DNA of 64,000 bases from Sphingomonas sp. IBVSS2 (GTDB lineage: Bacteria; Pseudomonadota; Alphaproteobacteria; Sphingomonadales; Sphingomonadaceae), in assembly GCF_002127225.1 (NCBI RefSeq), contig NZ_NFUR01000002.1, positions 744,001-808,000 of the forward strand, read 5' to 3'. The notes under the pieces are model-generated. The model was not told the DNA's origin. It did no database searches and worked only from the letters and a program-made list of their open reading frames with translations. Of this stretch, positions 25,714-35,900 are shown in pieces; position 1 is the stretch's first letter; the number at the start of each line of letters is the position of its first letter. The position numbers were made by a program, and so were the translations under genes.

Positions 25714-25968
25714 CTATTTCTTCGGCTTGGCGGGCGCCGCTTCCTTGTCGCCGCCCAGCTGGGTGGCGGCATAGGCGGCACCGCCCACGGCGGCAGCGAC
25801 TCCGGCGGCGATGCCGGCCGCGGCGATCGGGTGTTCCTTCACCGCGGCGACGGTGGCGTCCACCGCATCGCCGATCGCTTCCTGCGCCTGGGCAAGGAAG
25901 CTCTTCGCTTCTTCCTTGGCTTCCTCGATCGTCTCGGGAAGTGCGTTGGCAGTTTCGGTATCGGCCAT
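25714..25968 (-). CDS. DUF883/ElaB-like small membrane protein
   Basis: 84 residues from ATG 25968 with AAAGGGA upstream. An acidic amphipathic helix (LPETIEEAKEEAKSFLAQAQEAI) precedes a single Ala/Gly-rich membrane helix (AAAGIAAGVAAAVGGAAYAA) and a basic Lys-rich tail. The layout resembles ElaB/YqjD-type inner-membrane proteins, though sequence identity cannot be judged here. Function unknown. Confidence 0.55.
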   Translation of the reverse strand: MADTETANALPETIEEAKEEAKSFLAQAQEAIGDAVDATVAAVKEHPIAAAGIAAGVAAAVGGAAYAATQLGGDKEAAPAKPKK

Positions 25969-26045
25969 GTCGGTCCCTTTCTGAAAAGCTCGCCGGATCA
26001 ACTCCGGCGAGCCCTTCGCGGTTCCGTTACGCCGTCATGTTCGGA

Positions 26046-26528
26046 TCACAGCCTGCCGAGCAGATATTCGGCCGAGCTGACTTCGAACTGGCCCGGCGCC
26101 TCGACATGGAGCTGCTCGACCACGCCGTCGTTCACCAGCATCGAGAAGCGCTGGCCCCGCGTGCCCATGCCGAACTTCGCGCCGTCCATGGTGAGATCCA
26201 GCGCCTTGGGGAAGTCGCCATTGCCGTCGGCGAGCATCGTCACCTTGCCGGCCACGCCGCTCGCCTGGCCCCAGGCACCCATCACGAACGCGTCGTTGAC
26301 GGCGGTGCAGGCGATCTCGTCCACGCCCTTCGCCTTGATCTCCTCGGCCTTCTCCACGAAGCCCGGCAGGTGCTTGGCCGAGCAGGTGGGCGTGAAGGCG
26401 CCCGGCACCGAGAAGAGCGCGACCTTGCGGCCGGCGAAGAAATCGTCCGAGCTGGTCTGCTCGGGGCCGCCCTCGGTAACCTTGACGAAATTTACGCTGG
26501 GAATGCGGTCGCCAACCTGGATGGTCAT
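26046..26528 (-). CDS. Peroxiredoxin, Prx5 type
   Basis: 160 residues from ATG 26528 (MTIQVGDRIPSV). The peroxidatic Cys lies in SVPGAFTPTCSAKHLPGF, with the Pro, Thr and Arg (TRGQRFSML) of the active site. Prx5-type enzymes reduce hydrogen and alkyl peroxides using glutathione or thioredoxin/glutaredoxin; no fused glutaredoxin domain here. Divergent from yqgE. Confidence 0.95.
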   Translation of the reverse strand: MTIQVGDRIPSVNFVKVTEGGPEQTSSDDFFAGRKVALFSVPGAFTPTCSAKHLPGFVEKAEEIKAKGVDEIACTAVNDAFVMGAWGQASGVAGKVTMLADGNGDFPKALDLTMDGAKFGMGTRGQRFSMLVNDGVVEQLHVEAPGQFEVSSAEYLLGRL

Positions 26529-26630
26529 TCTACTCTCCTCGGGAATGATGAGTCGCATGCCCCAATCGGCTCCCCGGCCATGATTTTCAAGCGTGGCGGA
26601 GCCGAAACGGTGCGGCTACGTTGATCGGCC

Positions 26631-27191
26631 ATGGACTCGACGCGCTTCCTCACCGGCCAGTTTCTCCTCGCGATGCCCGGCATCGGCGATCCGCGCTTCG
26701 AACGCGCGGTGATCGCGGTGTGCGCGCACGATGTGGAGGGCGCCCTCGGCATCGGCATCGGCGACACGATCGACGGGCTGACGCTGCACGATCTGCTCGA
26801 CCAGTTCGAGATCGAGCCCGGCGTCGCGCCCGACACGCCGGTGCATTTCGGCGGCCCGGTCGAGCCGCGCCGCGGCTTCGTGCTCCACTCGCCCGACTGG
26901 GGTGGGCAGGACACGATCGACGTGGGCGGCCGCTGGTCGCTTTCCGGCACGATCGACGTGCTGCGCGCGATCGCGGAAGGGACGGGGCCGTCCCGGTGGC
27001 TGGTCGCGCTCGGCTATGCCGGCTGGGGCGAGGGCCAGCTGGACAGCGAGATGGCGCGTCATGGCTGGTTCAACACCACCGGTACGCCCGACCTGATCTA
27101 CGACATCGATGCCGAGGATCGCTGGACGGTCGCCTTTGCCGGGGCGGGCATCGATCCGCGGCTGCTGGCGAACAGCGCGGGCACGGCCTGA
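26631..27191 (+). CDS. YqgE/AlgH family protein
   Basis: 186 residues. FLTGQFLLAMPGIGDPRFERAVI near the start, then FGGPVEPRRGFVLHSPDW, ALGYAGWGEGQLDSE and a C-terminal strand set match the DUF179 (YqgE/AlgH) fold. The molecular role of the family is not known; members are linked to nutrient stress and transcription effects in other bacteria. Confidence 0.92.
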   Translation: MDSTRFLTGQFLLAMPGIGDPRFERAVIAVCAHDVEGALGIGIGDTIDGLTLHDLLDQFEIEPGVAPDTPVHFGGPVEPRRGFVLHSPDWGGQDTIDVGGRWSLSGTIDVLRAIAEGTGPSRWLVALGYAGWGEGQLDSEMARHGWFNTTGTPDLIYDIDAEDRWTVAFAGAGIDPRLLANSAGTA

Positions 27192-27242
27192 AGCGCCGGG
27201 CGGGGGCCGGCATCACGGCGCAGGGAAGACGGCGTGCCGAGG

Positions 27243-27788
27243 TCAGTGCGTCGGGCCGGCATCCGGCTCGTCGTCGCCGCGGACATAGACCTTGCCTTCC
27301 AGCATCTTGATGCGGATCAATGTGTCCTTGTGGGGGGCGGTGCAGAAGCTGGAGGTGCCGTTGATCTCGGTCTTCTCTCGGGTCTCGCGGTGTCGGAGCA
27401 CGAAGCGGACTGGCATGCTGCAGGTGTCGGCGCTCCCCGTCTTGAAGCGCAGTGTCGCCTTGCTCGGCCAGAGCGGCTCGCCGAACTGGTTGTGGCTCCA
27501 GCGCGGGCTCTGCCCCGGCTTGGCCGAGTCGAGGTAGAAGCCGACCACGTCATAGCCGCTGGTATCGTTGACGATCAGCACGCAGCCGAGGCTCCAGCAA
27601 TTGTCCCGGACCTGTTTGCTGGCGCCCCGCATGATCATCATCATCGCCTGGGCATTCTCGAAGGACATGCCGCGCGGTGGCACTATGCCAGCGCTGTTCA
27701 CGTCCTGGGAGGCGCCTCCCTCCTGGGCAGCGGCGGGCCGAGCAAGGGCAATCGCAAGCAACGATGCGGACGCGATGAGGCGGAACAT
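27243..27788 (-). CDS. Hypothetical secreted protein with paired cysteines
   Basis: 181 residues with a signal peptide (MFRLIASASLLAIALARPAAA). Four cysteines after the signal (RDNCWSLGC, ADTCSMP, SSFCTAP) suggest two disulfides. The central beta-rich region starts at GYDVVGFYLDSAKPG. Not recognised; probably a periplasmic protein peculiar to sphingomonads. Confidence 0.6.
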   Translation of the reverse strand: MFRLIASASLLAIALARPAAAQEGGASQDVNSAGIVPPRGMSFENAQAMMMIMRGASKQVRDNCWSLGCVLIVNDTSGYDVVGFYLDSAKPGQSPRWSHNQFGEPLWPSKATLRFKTGSADTCSMPVRFVLRHRETREKTEINGTSSFCTAPHKDTLIRIKMLEGKVYVRGDDEPDAGPTH

Positions 27789-27848
27789 GAGATGAACTCG
27801 CGCAGCGGGTTGGACGCGGGCGCGCTATGCCTTGCTCCGGGAGATTCG

Positions 27849-28592
27849 TCACGCGTCAAAATGTGCCGAAGCGGTGGCGACCATCACGAATTCGGCCGAA
27901 GCCGCGCACCGCCGTTCGGCGCTGAGCAGGTTCTCGGCCCATAGCTCCACCCGCACGCGCCGCGACCGGTTCCCGCGCATGACGACACGAGCGGCAAGCT
28001 CCACCATTTCGCCCTCGTGGATCGGCGTCGTGAAGTCGACGCGGTCCGAGGCGGCCATCACCATCACTTTCCGCGTGTCGCGCGTGGCGGCGATGAAGGC
28101 GGCCTTGCCGAGCATGCGCAGCGCATCGCCGCCGAACAGCGTGCCGTAATGGTTGGTCTGGGGCGGGAACACCATGTCGGCCATCACCAGCACGCCCTCC
28201 GGTTCGGCCTCGGAGCCCGTCGAGGATGAGGCGAGGGGCGGCAGGGGGGCCGTCGTTCCCTCGCGCGCCACCAGCGTGAAGCGGCCGCGCGTGCACAGCC
28301 GCCGCTCCCCGCTGAGCAATGCCTCGGCCACCAGCTCGACCTCGATATCGAGCGAGCGGGTGCCGACGCGGACCACGCGGCCCGCCGCTTCGATCAGCTC
28401 GCCCTTCAGCGCGGGTGCGGCGAAGTCGATCCGTTCCGAGGCGGCGGTGACGAAGGGCGCCCGGCCATGGCGCGAGGCGGCGAGGAACGCCACCTTGTCC
28501 ATGTGCGCGAGCGCCACCCCGCCGAACAGCGTGCCATGGTGGTTGGTGTCGCCCGGGAACACCATGTCGATGAGGCGGACGACACCCGCCAT
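27849..28592 (-). CDS. Acyl-CoA thioesterase with two hotdog domains
   Basis: 247 residues from ATG 28592, which shares one base with the metE stop (TGATG). The two halves carry the same signature: DMVFPGDTNHHGTLFGG (residues about 9-25) and DMVFPPQTNHYGTLFGG (about 139-155), each with Asn-His and the Asp-containing helix. It is a fused tandem of the YciA/ACOT-type hotdog unit that elsewhere forms hexamers from single domains. It hydrolyses acyl-CoAs; chain length not predictable. It is cotranscribed downstream of metE, a partnership with no obvious metabolic reason. Confidence 0.9.
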   Translation of the reverse strand: MAGVVRLIDMVFPGDTNHHGTLFGGVALAHMDKVAFLAASRHGRAPFVTAASERIDFAAPALKGELIEAAGRVVRVGTRSLDIEVELVAEALLSGERRLCTRGRFTLVAREGTTAPLPPLASSSTGSEAEPEGVLVMADMVFPPQTNHYGTLFGGDALRMLGKAAFIAATRDTRKVMVMAASDRVDFTTPIHEGEMVELAARVVMRGNRSRRVRVELWAENLLSAERRCAASAEFVMVATASAHFDA

Positions 28593-30901
28593 CAGGCCGG
28601 CTCCGCCACGCGCACGCGAAGCTCCCGCGCCGCGGAGACCATGGCGTCGATCGCCGGCTTCACTTCCTCCCATTTGCGCGTCTTCAGCCCGCAATCGGGG
28701 TTAACCCACAGCTGCCCGGGTGCCAGGTGTGCCTGGGCCAGCCGCATCAGCCGGACGATTTCGTCGACCGAGGGCACGCGTGGCGCATGGATGTCGTAGA
28801 CGCCCGGGCCGATCGCACTTGGATAGCGATAGGCGGCGAAGCCCTCGAGCAGCTCCATCTGCGAGCGCGCGGTCTCGATCGAGATCACGTCGGTGTCCAT
28901 CGCGCCGATCGCCGGCAGGATGTCGTTGAACTCCGAATAGCACATGTGCGTATGGATCTGCGTCGCATCGCCCACGCCCGCGGCCGAGAGGCGGAAGCAA
29001 TCCACCGCCCAGTCGAGATAGGCCTGCCAGTCGCGCTTGCGCAGCGGCAGGCCCTCGCGCAGCGCCGCCTCGTCGATCTGGATGGCCTTGCAGCCGGCCG
29101 TTTCGAGGTCGACCACCTCGTCGCGGATCGCCAGCGCGATCTGGGCGCAGGAGGCCGAACGCGGCTGGTCGTCGCGCACGAAGCTCCAGTTGAGGATCGT
29201 GACGGGGCCGGTGAGCATGCCCTTCATCGGCCTGGCGGTGAGGCCCTGGGCGTAGCGCCACCACGCGACGGTCATCGGCTTCGGCCGCGAGACATCCCCG
29301 AAGAGTATCGGCGGGCGCACGCAGCGCGAGCCATAGCTCTGGACCCAGCCGTTCACCGTGAAGGCGAAGCCGGCGAGCTGCTCGCCGAAATACTGGACCA
29401 TGTCGTTGCGTTCGAACTCGCCGTGCACGAGCATGTCGAGCCCCGCTTCCTCCTGCCAGCGGACGGTGCGCTCGGTCTCTTCGCGCAGGAACCGTTCGTA
29501 CGCGGCATCGTCCAGATTGCCGCGATTATGCTCGGCGCGGGCATGGCGCACCTCGGCGGTCTGCGGGAAAGAGCCGATCGTCGTCGTGGGGAAGGGCGGC
29601 AGCGCCAGGATCCCGGCCTGCACTGCGGCGCGTGCCGCATAGGGCGATTGGCGGCTGCGCATCGCCTCGGTGACCGATGCGGCGCGGGCGGCGACCAGCG
29701 GATCGTGGATGCGCGGAGAGACCTTGCGCGCCGCCGCGGCCCGGCCGGAAGCGGCAAGCTTCTCCGCCACCCAGTCGCGGCCGCCGTTCAGCGCATCCTT
29801 CAGGGTCACCAGCTCGTCGATCTTCTGCACCGCGAAGGCGAGCCATTGCTTGATCTCGTCGTCGAGCTTCGACTCGAGCGCCAGGTCGACGGGGACATGG
29901 AGCAGCGAGCAGGACGGCGCGAGGACGATGTCGCGCGTCGCGGCGATCGGCTCGATCCGGTCGAGCAGCTTCTCCAGATCGGCGCGCCAGATGTTGCGGC
30001 CGTCGATCACGCCCAGCGAGAGCAGCAGGCCCTTGGGCGCGGCGACGAGGATCCGGTCGAGCTGGTCCGGGGCGCGGACCAGGTTCAGGTGCAGGCCGGC
30101 GACGGGCAGGTTGACCGCCAGGGTGAGATTGTCCTCCAGCGCGCCGAAATAGGTGGCGAGCATGATCTTGAGGCCCAGGCGCGGCAGCTTGGCATAGGCG
30201 CGGGTGATCGCGGCGCGCTGACGTTCGTCCAGGTCGAGCGCGAGGATCGGCTCGTCGATCTGCACCCATTCGGCGCCGGCATGGGCGAGCTGGGTGAGCA
30301 CCGCCGAATAGAGGCCGAGCACTTCGTCGAGAAAATCGAAGGGATCGACGTCGCGCCCCTTGGCGAGGCTGAGCCAGGTGACCGGGCCGAGCAGCACCGG
30401 CCGCGTCTCGTAGCCGAGCGCCTTGGCCTCGCGATACTCGTCGACGATCTTGGAGGAGGAGAGGGCGAGCTTCTGTCCCGCGGCCAGTTCGGGGACCATA
30501 TAGTGGTAGTTGGTGTCGAACCACTTGGTCATTTCCTGAGCGGTATGGCCATGGCCGTGCGCGCAGCCCGCGCTTTCGCCCGTCGTCCCGCGCGCCATCG
30601 CGAAATAGGTGCCCAGATCGGCGGTGCCGGCGGGGACGCCGTAGCGCTCGGGAATGGCGCCCAGCATCAGGCTGGTGTCGAGCACGTGATCGTAGAAGGA
30701 GAAATCGTTGCTCGGCAGCCAGTCGGCGCCGAGCGCGGCCTGGCGGGCCCAGGCTGCGGCGCGCAGGCCGGTGGCGGCCTCGAGGAGTTCCGCCTCGGTG
30801 GACTTGCCGCTCCAGAATTTCTCGAGTGCGAATTTGAGCTCGCGCCGCGGGCCGATCCGCGGAAAGCCGAGCGTGGCAACAGTGACGGTCATGGTCTTCA
30901 T
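28592..30901 (-). CDS. metE: Cobalamin-independent methionine synthase
   Basis: 769 residues from ATG 30901; ATG 30892 (MTVTVATLGFPR) is an equal alternative. MetE moves a methyl group from 5-methyltetrahydropteroyl-triglutamate to homocysteine. The N-terminal half starts with ATLGFPRIGPRRELKFALE; the catalytic C-terminal barrel has the zinc ligands in IHTHMCYSEFND (His, Cys), ISIETARSQMEL (Glu) and VNPDCGLKTRKWEE (Cys). A cobalamin riboswitch precedes it, so expression should fall when vitamin B12 is present, leaving methionine synthesis to a B12-dependent MetH elsewhere. Divergent from ahcY. Confidence 0.97.
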   Translation of the reverse strand: MKTMTVTVATLGFPRIGPRRELKFALEKFWSGKSTEAELLEAATGLRAAAWARQAALGADWLPSNDFSFYDHVLDTSLMLGAIPERYGVPAGTADLGTYFAMARGTTGESAGCAHGHGHTAQEMTKWFDTNYHYMVPELAAGQKLALSSSKIVDEYREAKALGYETRPVLLGPVTWLSLAKGRDVDPFDFLDEVLGLYSAVLTQLAHAGAEWVQIDEPILALDLDERQRAAITRAYAKLPRLGLKIMLATYFGALEDNLTLAVNLPVAGLHLNLVRAPDQLDRILVAAPKGLLLSLGVIDGRNIWRADLEKLLDRIEPIAATRDIVLAPSCSLLHVPVDLALESKLDDEIKQWLAFAVQKIDELVTLKDALNGGRDWVAEKLAASGRAAAARKVSPRIHDPLVAARAASVTEAMRSRQSPYAARAAVQAGILALPPFPTTTIGSFPQTAEVRHARAEHNRGNLDDAAYERFLREETERTVRWQEEAGLDMLVHGEFERNDMVQYFGEQLAGFAFTVNGWVQSYGSRCVRPPILFGDVSRPKPMTVAWWRYAQGLTARPMKGMLTGPVTILNWSFVRDDQPRSASCAQIALAIRDEVVDLETAGCKAIQIDEAALREGLPLRKRDWQAYLDWAVDCFRLSAAGVGDATQIHTHMCYSEFNDILPAIGAMDTDVISIETARSQMELLEGFAAYRYPSAIGPGVYDIHAPRVPSVDEIVRLMRLAQAHLAPGQLWVNPDCGLKTRKWEEVKPAIDAMVSAARELRVRVAEPA

Positions 30902-31011
30902 ACCCCGATGAAGGACGGGGGAGACCGGCTTGGACACAGGCAGGCGCGGACGGTCGCCCGGCCGCGGCATGCAAGCGGCCAGACCGGGCACCCCGCCGGT
31001 GGACGTTATCG

Positions 31012-31195
31012 CGTCAAAGGCAGGTCTCCTGGCTCACGGGTCAGCGCGGACGATCCGTCTTCCCAGGGTGGTGAGGCCCCAGTGACTCGCTTGGATCGCC
31101 GCTCGCCGCTTACAGTTGCGGGGGCAGCGCCGGACTTGCACCGGCTTCCCGTCTTAGCTTCCGGGCAAGCCGGAAGAACCTCGACGCCCCAAGCA
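31012..31195 (-). promoter_or_regulatory. Cobalamin riboswitch in the metE leader
   Basis: Read on the minus strand the leader contains GCCGGTGCAAGTCCGGC, then CTGCCCCCGCAACTGTAAGC, and near its 3' end AGCCAGGAGACCTGCC, the B12 box, in the right order and spacing. These are the hallmark conserved elements of the adenosylcobalamin aptamer. About 110 bases separate the B12 box from metE, enough for an expression platform. Ligand binding is expected to shut metE off. Confidence 0.95.
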
Positions 31196-31225
31196 TCCGC
31201 TTGTCGGAGGCTCGCGTCAAGCATC

Positions 31226-31245
31226 ATATAAAGATATCTTTATAT
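31226..31245. promoter_or_regulatory. 20-bp perfect palindrome between metE and ahcY, SahR-like operator
   Basis: ATATAAAGAT followed by ATCTTTATAT, an exact inverted repeat in an AT-rich island that stands out against the GC-rich surroundings. It lies about 30 bases upstream of the riboswitch on one side and 93 bases before ahcY on the other, overlapping where both promoters should be. From memory it resembles operators reported for SahR, an ArsR-family repressor of methionine-cycle genes that responds to S-adenosylhomocysteine; no sahR gene is in the window. Confidence 0.7.
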
Positions 31246-31338
31246 TTGGAATTGCACCTGCCCGGCGAAGCGGCTAGGGCGCCCCCATCGCGGCCGGCGA
31301 TTCCCGGCGCGCAATCGATTCACATCTGGAGACAGCTC

Positions 31339-32739
31339 GTGGCTACCGTGCTCGACAAGGATTACGTCGTTAAGGACATCACTCTGGCGGATTTCGGCCG
31401 CGCCGAGATCAACATCGCCGAGACCGAGATGCCCGGCCTGATGGCGCTGCGTTCGGAGTTCGGCGCGTCGCAGCCGCTCAAGGGCGCGCGCATCACCGGC
31501 TCGCTCCACATGACCATCCAGACCGCCGTGCTGATCGAGACGCTGACCGCGCTCGGCGCGCAGGTCCGCTGGGCGACCTGCAACATCTTCTCGACGCAGG
31601 ACCACGCCGCCGCCGCCATCGCCGCCTCGGGCGTGCCGGTGTTCGCGGTCAAGGGCGAGAGCCTGGCCGAATATTGGGACTATGTCGGCTCGATCTTCGA
31701 CTGGGGCGACGAGACCTGCAACATGATCCTCGACGATGGCGGCGACGCGACCATGTTCGCGCTGTGGGGCGCCAAGCTCGAGGCCGGCCAGTCGTTCGGC
31801 GAGCCGGAGAATGACGAGGAAGTCGAGATGCAGCGCGCGGTGAAGGAATTCATCAAGCGCAAGCCGGGCTACCTCACCGAGACGGTGAAGAACATCAAGG
31901 GCGTCTCGGAAGAGACCACCACCGGCGTGCACCGCCTCTATCACATCGCCAAGAAGGGTGAGCTGCCCTTCCCGGCGATCAACGTGAACGACAGCGTCAC
32001 CAAGTCGAAGTTCGACAACCTCTATGGCTGCAAGGAATCGCTGGTCGACGCGATCCGCCGCGGCACCGACGTGATGCTGGCCGGCAAGGTCGCGACCGTC
32101 GCCGGCTTCGGGGACGTCGGCAAGGGCTCGGCCGCTTCGCTCCGCAACGGCGGCGCGCGCGTGCTCGTCACCGAGATCGACCCGATCTGCGCGCTGCAGG
32201 CCGCGATGGAAGGCTATGAAGTCGTCACGATGGAAGAGGCGGTCACCCGCTCGGACATCTTCGTGACCGCGACCGGCAATGCCGACGTGATCACCGCCGA
32301 GCACATGGCCGGCATGAAGAACATGGCGATCGTCTGCAACATCGGCCATTTCGACAGCGAGATCCAGATCTCCGGCCTGTCGAACTACAAGTGGACCGAA
32401 GTGAAGCCGCAGGTCGACCTGGTCGAGTTCCCGGACGGCAAGCAGATCATCATCCTGTCGAAGGGCCGCCTGGTGAACCTGGGCAACGCGACCGGCCACC
32501 CGTCGTTCGTGATGTCGTCGTCGTTCACCAACCAGACGCTGGCGCAGATCGAGCTGTGGACCAAGTCGGACACGTACAAGAACGACGTGTACGTCCTGCC
32601 GAAGCACCTCGACGAGAAGGTGGCCGAGCTGCACCTCGAGAAGCTGGGCGTGAAGCTCACCAAGCTCTCGAAGAAGCAGGCCGATTACATCGGCGTGCCG
32701 GTCGAGGGGCCGTTCAAGCCGGATCATTATCGCTACTGA
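31339..32739 (+). CDS. ahcY: Adenosylhomocysteinase (S-adenosyl-L-homocysteine hydrolase)
   Basis: 466 residues from GTG 31339 with GGAG eight bases upstream; this gives the normal N-terminus [20 protein letters not shown]. The enzyme splits S-adenosylhomocysteine into adenosine and homocysteine with bound NAD. Conserved blocks: [52 protein letters not shown] and the NAD loop [15 protein letters not shown]; the C-terminus ends DHYRY as expected. It feeds homocysteine to MetE/MetH. Confidence 0.98.
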   Translation: MATVLDKDYVVKDITLADFGRAEINIAETEMPGLMALRSEFGASQPLKGARITGSLHMTIQTAVLIETLTALGAQVRWATCNIFSTQDHAAAAIAASGVPVFAVKGESLAEYWDYVGSIFDWGDETCNMILDDGGDATMFALWGAKLEAGQSFGEPENDEEVEMQRAVKEFIKRKPGYLTETVKNIKGVSEETTTGVHRLYHIAKKGELPFPAINVNDSVTKSKFDNLYGCKESLVDAIRRGTDVMLAGKVATVAGFGDVGKGSAASLRNGGARVLVTEIDPICALQAAMEGYEVVTMEEAVTRSDIFVTATGNADVITAEHMAGMKNMAIVCNIGHFDSEIQISGLSNYKWTEVKPQVDLVEFPDGKQIIILSKGRLVNLGNATGHPSFVMSSSFTNQTLAQIELWTKSDTYKNDVYVLPKHLDEKVAELHLEKLGVKLTKLSKKQADYIGVPVEGPFKPDHYRY

Positions 32740-32770
32740 TCCCGTCGCGGGATCGCGCGAGCGCGAGAAC

Positions 32771-32804
32771 GGGCCGCGTTCCCCCAGGGGAGCGCGGCCC
32801 TTTT
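32771..32804 (+). terminator. Rho-independent terminator of ahcY
   Basis: GGGCCGCGTTCCCC pairs with GGGGAGCGCGGCCC (one T-G pair) around a short loop, followed directly by TTTT. Confidence 0.9.
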
Positions 32805-32860
32805 CGTTAACATCTCCGTTACTGTAACATTGTTGTAATTATGCAACGCGCCGAGAGAAA
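32805..32860 (+). promoter_or_regulatory. AT-rich upstream region of the TonB-dependent receptor
   Basis: A short AT-rich stretch with the 11-bp palindrome GTTACTGTAAC (32818-32828) and TTGTTGTAATTATG just after. It is the only promoter-like DNA in the 235-bp interval before the receptor gene. No convincing -35/-10 pair was fixed and the binding protein is unknown. Confidence 0.35.
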
Positions 32861-32974
32861 GCGTTGTGGACCCGCAACTAACCCACGGTTTCCGACGTCC
32901 TGCTCCTGCTTCGGACAAAGGCTAGCAACAATCGATTCCGAGGACGGGAAAGTCTTTTGCTAAAGGGATGTAGC

Positions 32975-35900
32975 ATGCGTCGTTTTCTCTCCCCCCAGTA
33001 CGGCCGCCTGTCGCTGACCGCGTCTGCCGCGGTTCTTGCTCTCGCGCTGGTCGCCACTCCAGCGGCCGCGCAGACTGCTGACCAGACCCCGGCCCCCACC
33101 GATGCGCAGGACGATCAGCCTGCCGCTTCCGAGGGCACGATCGTGGTGACCGGCTCGCGCATCGCGCGCCCCGAGTTCGACACCGTGCAGCCGACCCAGG
33201 TGGTCGGCGCCGCCCAGATCGAATCCCGCGGCTACACCAATGTCGGCCAGGCGCTGCGTGAAATTCCGGCCTTCGGCCCTCCGGGCAACAGCGCGGTCGG
33301 CGCGCAGTCGTCGTTCGGCCCGGCGCAGACCTTCGTCGACTTCTTCGGCCTCGGCACGCAGCGCACGCTCGTGCTGGTCAACGGCCGCCGCTTCGTCTCG
33401 TCGAACACCGCGAGCATCTTCGGCCCGGTCTCGCCGGGCAGCCAGGTCGACCTGAACAACATCCCGACCACGCTGGTCCAGCGCATCGAGACCGTCGCCA
33501 TCGGCGGCGCGCCGATCTATGGTTCGGACGCGATCGCGGGCACCGTGAACGTCATCCTGAAGAAGGATTACGAGGGCCTGGAGATCGGCGGCCAGTACGG
33601 CATCTCGCAGGAAGGCGATGCTCCCGAGGCGCGCATCAACATCCTGGCCGGCAAGAACTTCGCCGGCGGCCGCGGCAACATCGTGATCGCAGGCGAATAC
33701 AACAAGACCACCGGCTTCACCTCGGCCGACCGGGCGATCACCGCCGCGGGCTATTTCTTCGGCACGCCGCCGTCCTCGCTGGGTTCGCCCTATCAGCGCC
33801 TGCTCTATCCGTCGCAGCGCTACAGTGCCTTCACGTCGGGCGGCGTGCCGTTCAGCGACGACGATTTCCTCGCCTCGCGCTCGGGCATCCGCGATGGCAA
33901 CGGCCAGCTGCTCCAGTTCGGTTCCAACGGCCGCCTCGTGCCGCTCAATCTCGGCACGGTGATGCGCCAGGGCTATATCAGCAGCGGCGGCAACGGCTTC
34001 GACCTGCCGGCGCAGAGCAACCTGCTCACCAGCTCGGAGCGCTACCTGGTCAATGCGCAGCTCAACTATGAGCTGACCGACCATATCCGCGCCTTCGGCG
34101 AGGCCTGGTATTCGCACAGCAAGGGCGTCAACCTGATCGACCAGCCCAACTACAACACCGCACTGTTCGATGCCGGCGGCACGCCCGACGGCAACCTGTT
34201 GCTGTCGATCAACAACCCGTTCCTGAACCCGGCCGACCGCGCGACCATCGCGGCGAACCTGCCGGCGGGCGCCACCCAATTCTATGTCGGGCGCGCGCTT
34301 TCCGACCTCACGACCGGCCGTTCCGAGGCGAATGTCGAGACCTATCGCTTCGTCGGTGGCTTCGCGGGCGACTTCTCGCTCGGCAGCCGCCAGTTCCAGT
34401 GGGAAGTGTCGGCGAACTACGGCCGTTCGCAGACCGTCGGCAAGAACTACGAGCTCGTCAATGACAACTTCTTCAACGCGCTCGACGCGGTGCAGGACGT
34501 CAACGGCAACATCGTGTGCCGCCCCGGCTACACCAATTCGCCCGCCCAGACGGTCAGCAACACCTGCGCGCCGCTGAACATCTTCGGCGTCGGCCAGGCG
34601 AGCCAGGCCGCGAAGGACTATATCTTCGCGATCGCCCGTCCGGTCTCGACCAACGATCAGCTGGTGTTCAACGCGAACGTCACCGGTCCGGTGTTCTCGC
34701 TGTTCGGGAACGACGTGAGCGTTTCGCTCGGCTATGAGCACCGCCGGGAATCGACCAAGTTCGATCCGGGCTCCTATTATTACGGCCATGACAATGGCGA
34801 CGGCACGCGTACCCAATATGGCCGCATCATTCCGATCGATCCGATCAGCGGCTCGTTCAACACCAACGAAGTGTTCGGCGAACTTCGCGTGCCGTTCGTC
34901 ACGCCGGAAAACGGCCTCAGCTGGCTGAAGACGGTCGAGTTCGACGGCGCGGCGCGCTGGGTGCACAATTCGCTGTCGGGCGGCGATCTCACCTGGACTG
35001 CGGGCGGCCGCATCGGCTTCGTCCGCGACATCACCTTCCGCGGCAACTTCACCCGGTCGATCCGCTCGCCGGCCATCACCGAGGCGTTCAACCCGACTTC
35101 GCGAGCCTTCGACGTGGGCCGCGATCCGTGCGACACGCGCTATGTCGGCAGCGGTCCGAACCCGGCCGTCCGCAAGGCGAACTGCACGGCGGCAGGCATC
35201 GACACCACCAACTTCACCTCGAACTACAGCGACTTCACCGTGCCGGTGACGGTTTCGGGCAATCCGGGGCTGAGCAACGAGACGGCGAATAGCTGGACGG
35301 TGGGCGCGGTGATCCAGCCGAGCTTCGCGCGCAGCTTCACGCTGGCGGTGGACTGGGTGAACATCAAACTCAAGGATGCGATCACGTCGCTCGGTGGCGA
35401 CGACATCCTCAATGCCTGCTATGACTCGCCGGGCTATCCGAACAGCTTCTGCGGCCTTGTCGATCGCGACTCCGCCGGCCAGATCACGATGATCCGCGAA
35501 GGCTATTACAACGCTGCCTCCTACCAGACCTCGGGTCTCACGGTCACCGCGGCCTATCGCCTGCCGCTGGAGCGCGTCGGGCTCAACAATGCGGGCGTGG
35601 TCGGGCTCTCGGTGAACTATTTCTACCGCGACAAGCTGGAGCAGCGCGTCGGCACCGGCGACGTCAACCACCTTGCCGGCGAGGTGGGCTATCCGCACCA
35701 TTCGGGCACGGCCAATTTCACCTATGAGAGCAAGGGCTTCAACGCGCTCATCCAGGCCCAGTATTACGGCAAGGGCAAGTTTGACGTCGACGAAGCGCCC
35801 AATGCCCGCAACATCATGGGCGTGAGCGATTGGTGGCTGTTCAATGCCACGGTCGGAACCAAGGTGAACGACCAGTTCGGCCTGAAGCTGATTGTCGACA

